Origin: UBA11540 sp045536425
GTDB taxonomy: Bacteria; Bacillota; Clostridia; Oscillospirales; Ruminococcaceae
Assembly: GCA_045536425.1 (NCBI GenBank)
Contig: JAZSNN010000026.1
Location: 1-64,000, forward strand
Length of the DNA: 64,000 nucleotides
Reading direction: 5' to 3'
A program made the translations under genes and the position numbers. Below are positions 63,984 through 64,000 of this stretch, piece after piece. The first letter of the stretch is position 1, and every line of letters begins with the position of its first letter. The notes below the pieces were generated by a model. That model was not told the origin of the DNA and ran no database searches. It saw only the letters and a program-made list of their open reading frames with translations.

Positions 63984-64000
63984 ATAAGCACCCCCAATGT

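Overview
The window looks like chromosome from a low-to-mid GC, spore-forming Clostridia, probably an Oscillospirales/Ruminococcaceae-type gut bacterium. The evidence is AGGAGG-type ribosome sites, TTGACA/TATAAT promoters, frequent TTG and GTG starts, a sporulation gene (spoIIP), a GTP-dependent PEP carboxykinase, KtrAB and TrkHA potassium systems, and small Firmicutes families (DUF2508, Asp23/YloU, FakA/YloV). No rRNA, insertion sequence or CRISPR array was seen. One tRNA (Arg, CCU) is present. Coding density is high and most genes are ordinary housekeeping.

Layout. 1-4.5 kb: a phage-derived cassette on the minus strand. It holds a sigma-like regulator pair, a tail fibre with a C-type-lectin-like end, small baseplate-associated genes, XhlA-like protein, holin and amidase. 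It faces a divergent XRE repressor across a region with four matching operators, and hflX follows the repressor directly. 5.8-11 kb: CDF metal exporter, DUF1015 protein, trmL, lepA, then an unusual array of short hairpins between two convergent terminators. 11.2-17.3 kb: an EpsC/CapD-type nucleotide-sugar dehydratase and an AraC-controlled sugar operon (TIM-barrel isomerase plus two Gfo/Idh/MocA dehydrogenases). 17.4-28.4 kb: argG-argH with ArgR-like sites, a two-component system with a GT2 glycosyltransferase, proBA and pckG.

28.4-41.7 kb: a small islet of two XRE regulators and a SLOG-like protein, a degenerate kinase-like sensor, secA, spoIIP, a cysteine desulfurase-thiI-pncC run, and an 817-residue protein joining a sortase-B-like domain that lacks its catalytic Cys and His to a Ser-rich repetitive linker and a SpoIID domain. 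41.8-52.6 kb: AEC transporter, GH94-type phosphorylase, hemolysin III, CorC/CNNM, acyltransferase, ttcA-like and tcdA tRNA enzymes, then ktrB-ktrA. 52.6-64 kb: yloV/fakA with yloU, tRNA-Arg, a candidate structured ncRNA, trkH-trkA, rpsT, two PH-domain membrane proteins with a metallo-beta-lactamase protein, gapA, and a secreted GH5 glucanase.

The strongest candidates for something undescribed are the compact repressor-controlled tail-fibre/lysis cassette without visible head genes, the pseudo-sortase/SpoIID fusion, the multi-hairpin array at 11.06-11.21 kb, and the promoter-inverted repeat-terminator unit at 55.08-55.23 kb. All functional names rest on recognised motifs and family knowledge; no database search was run.
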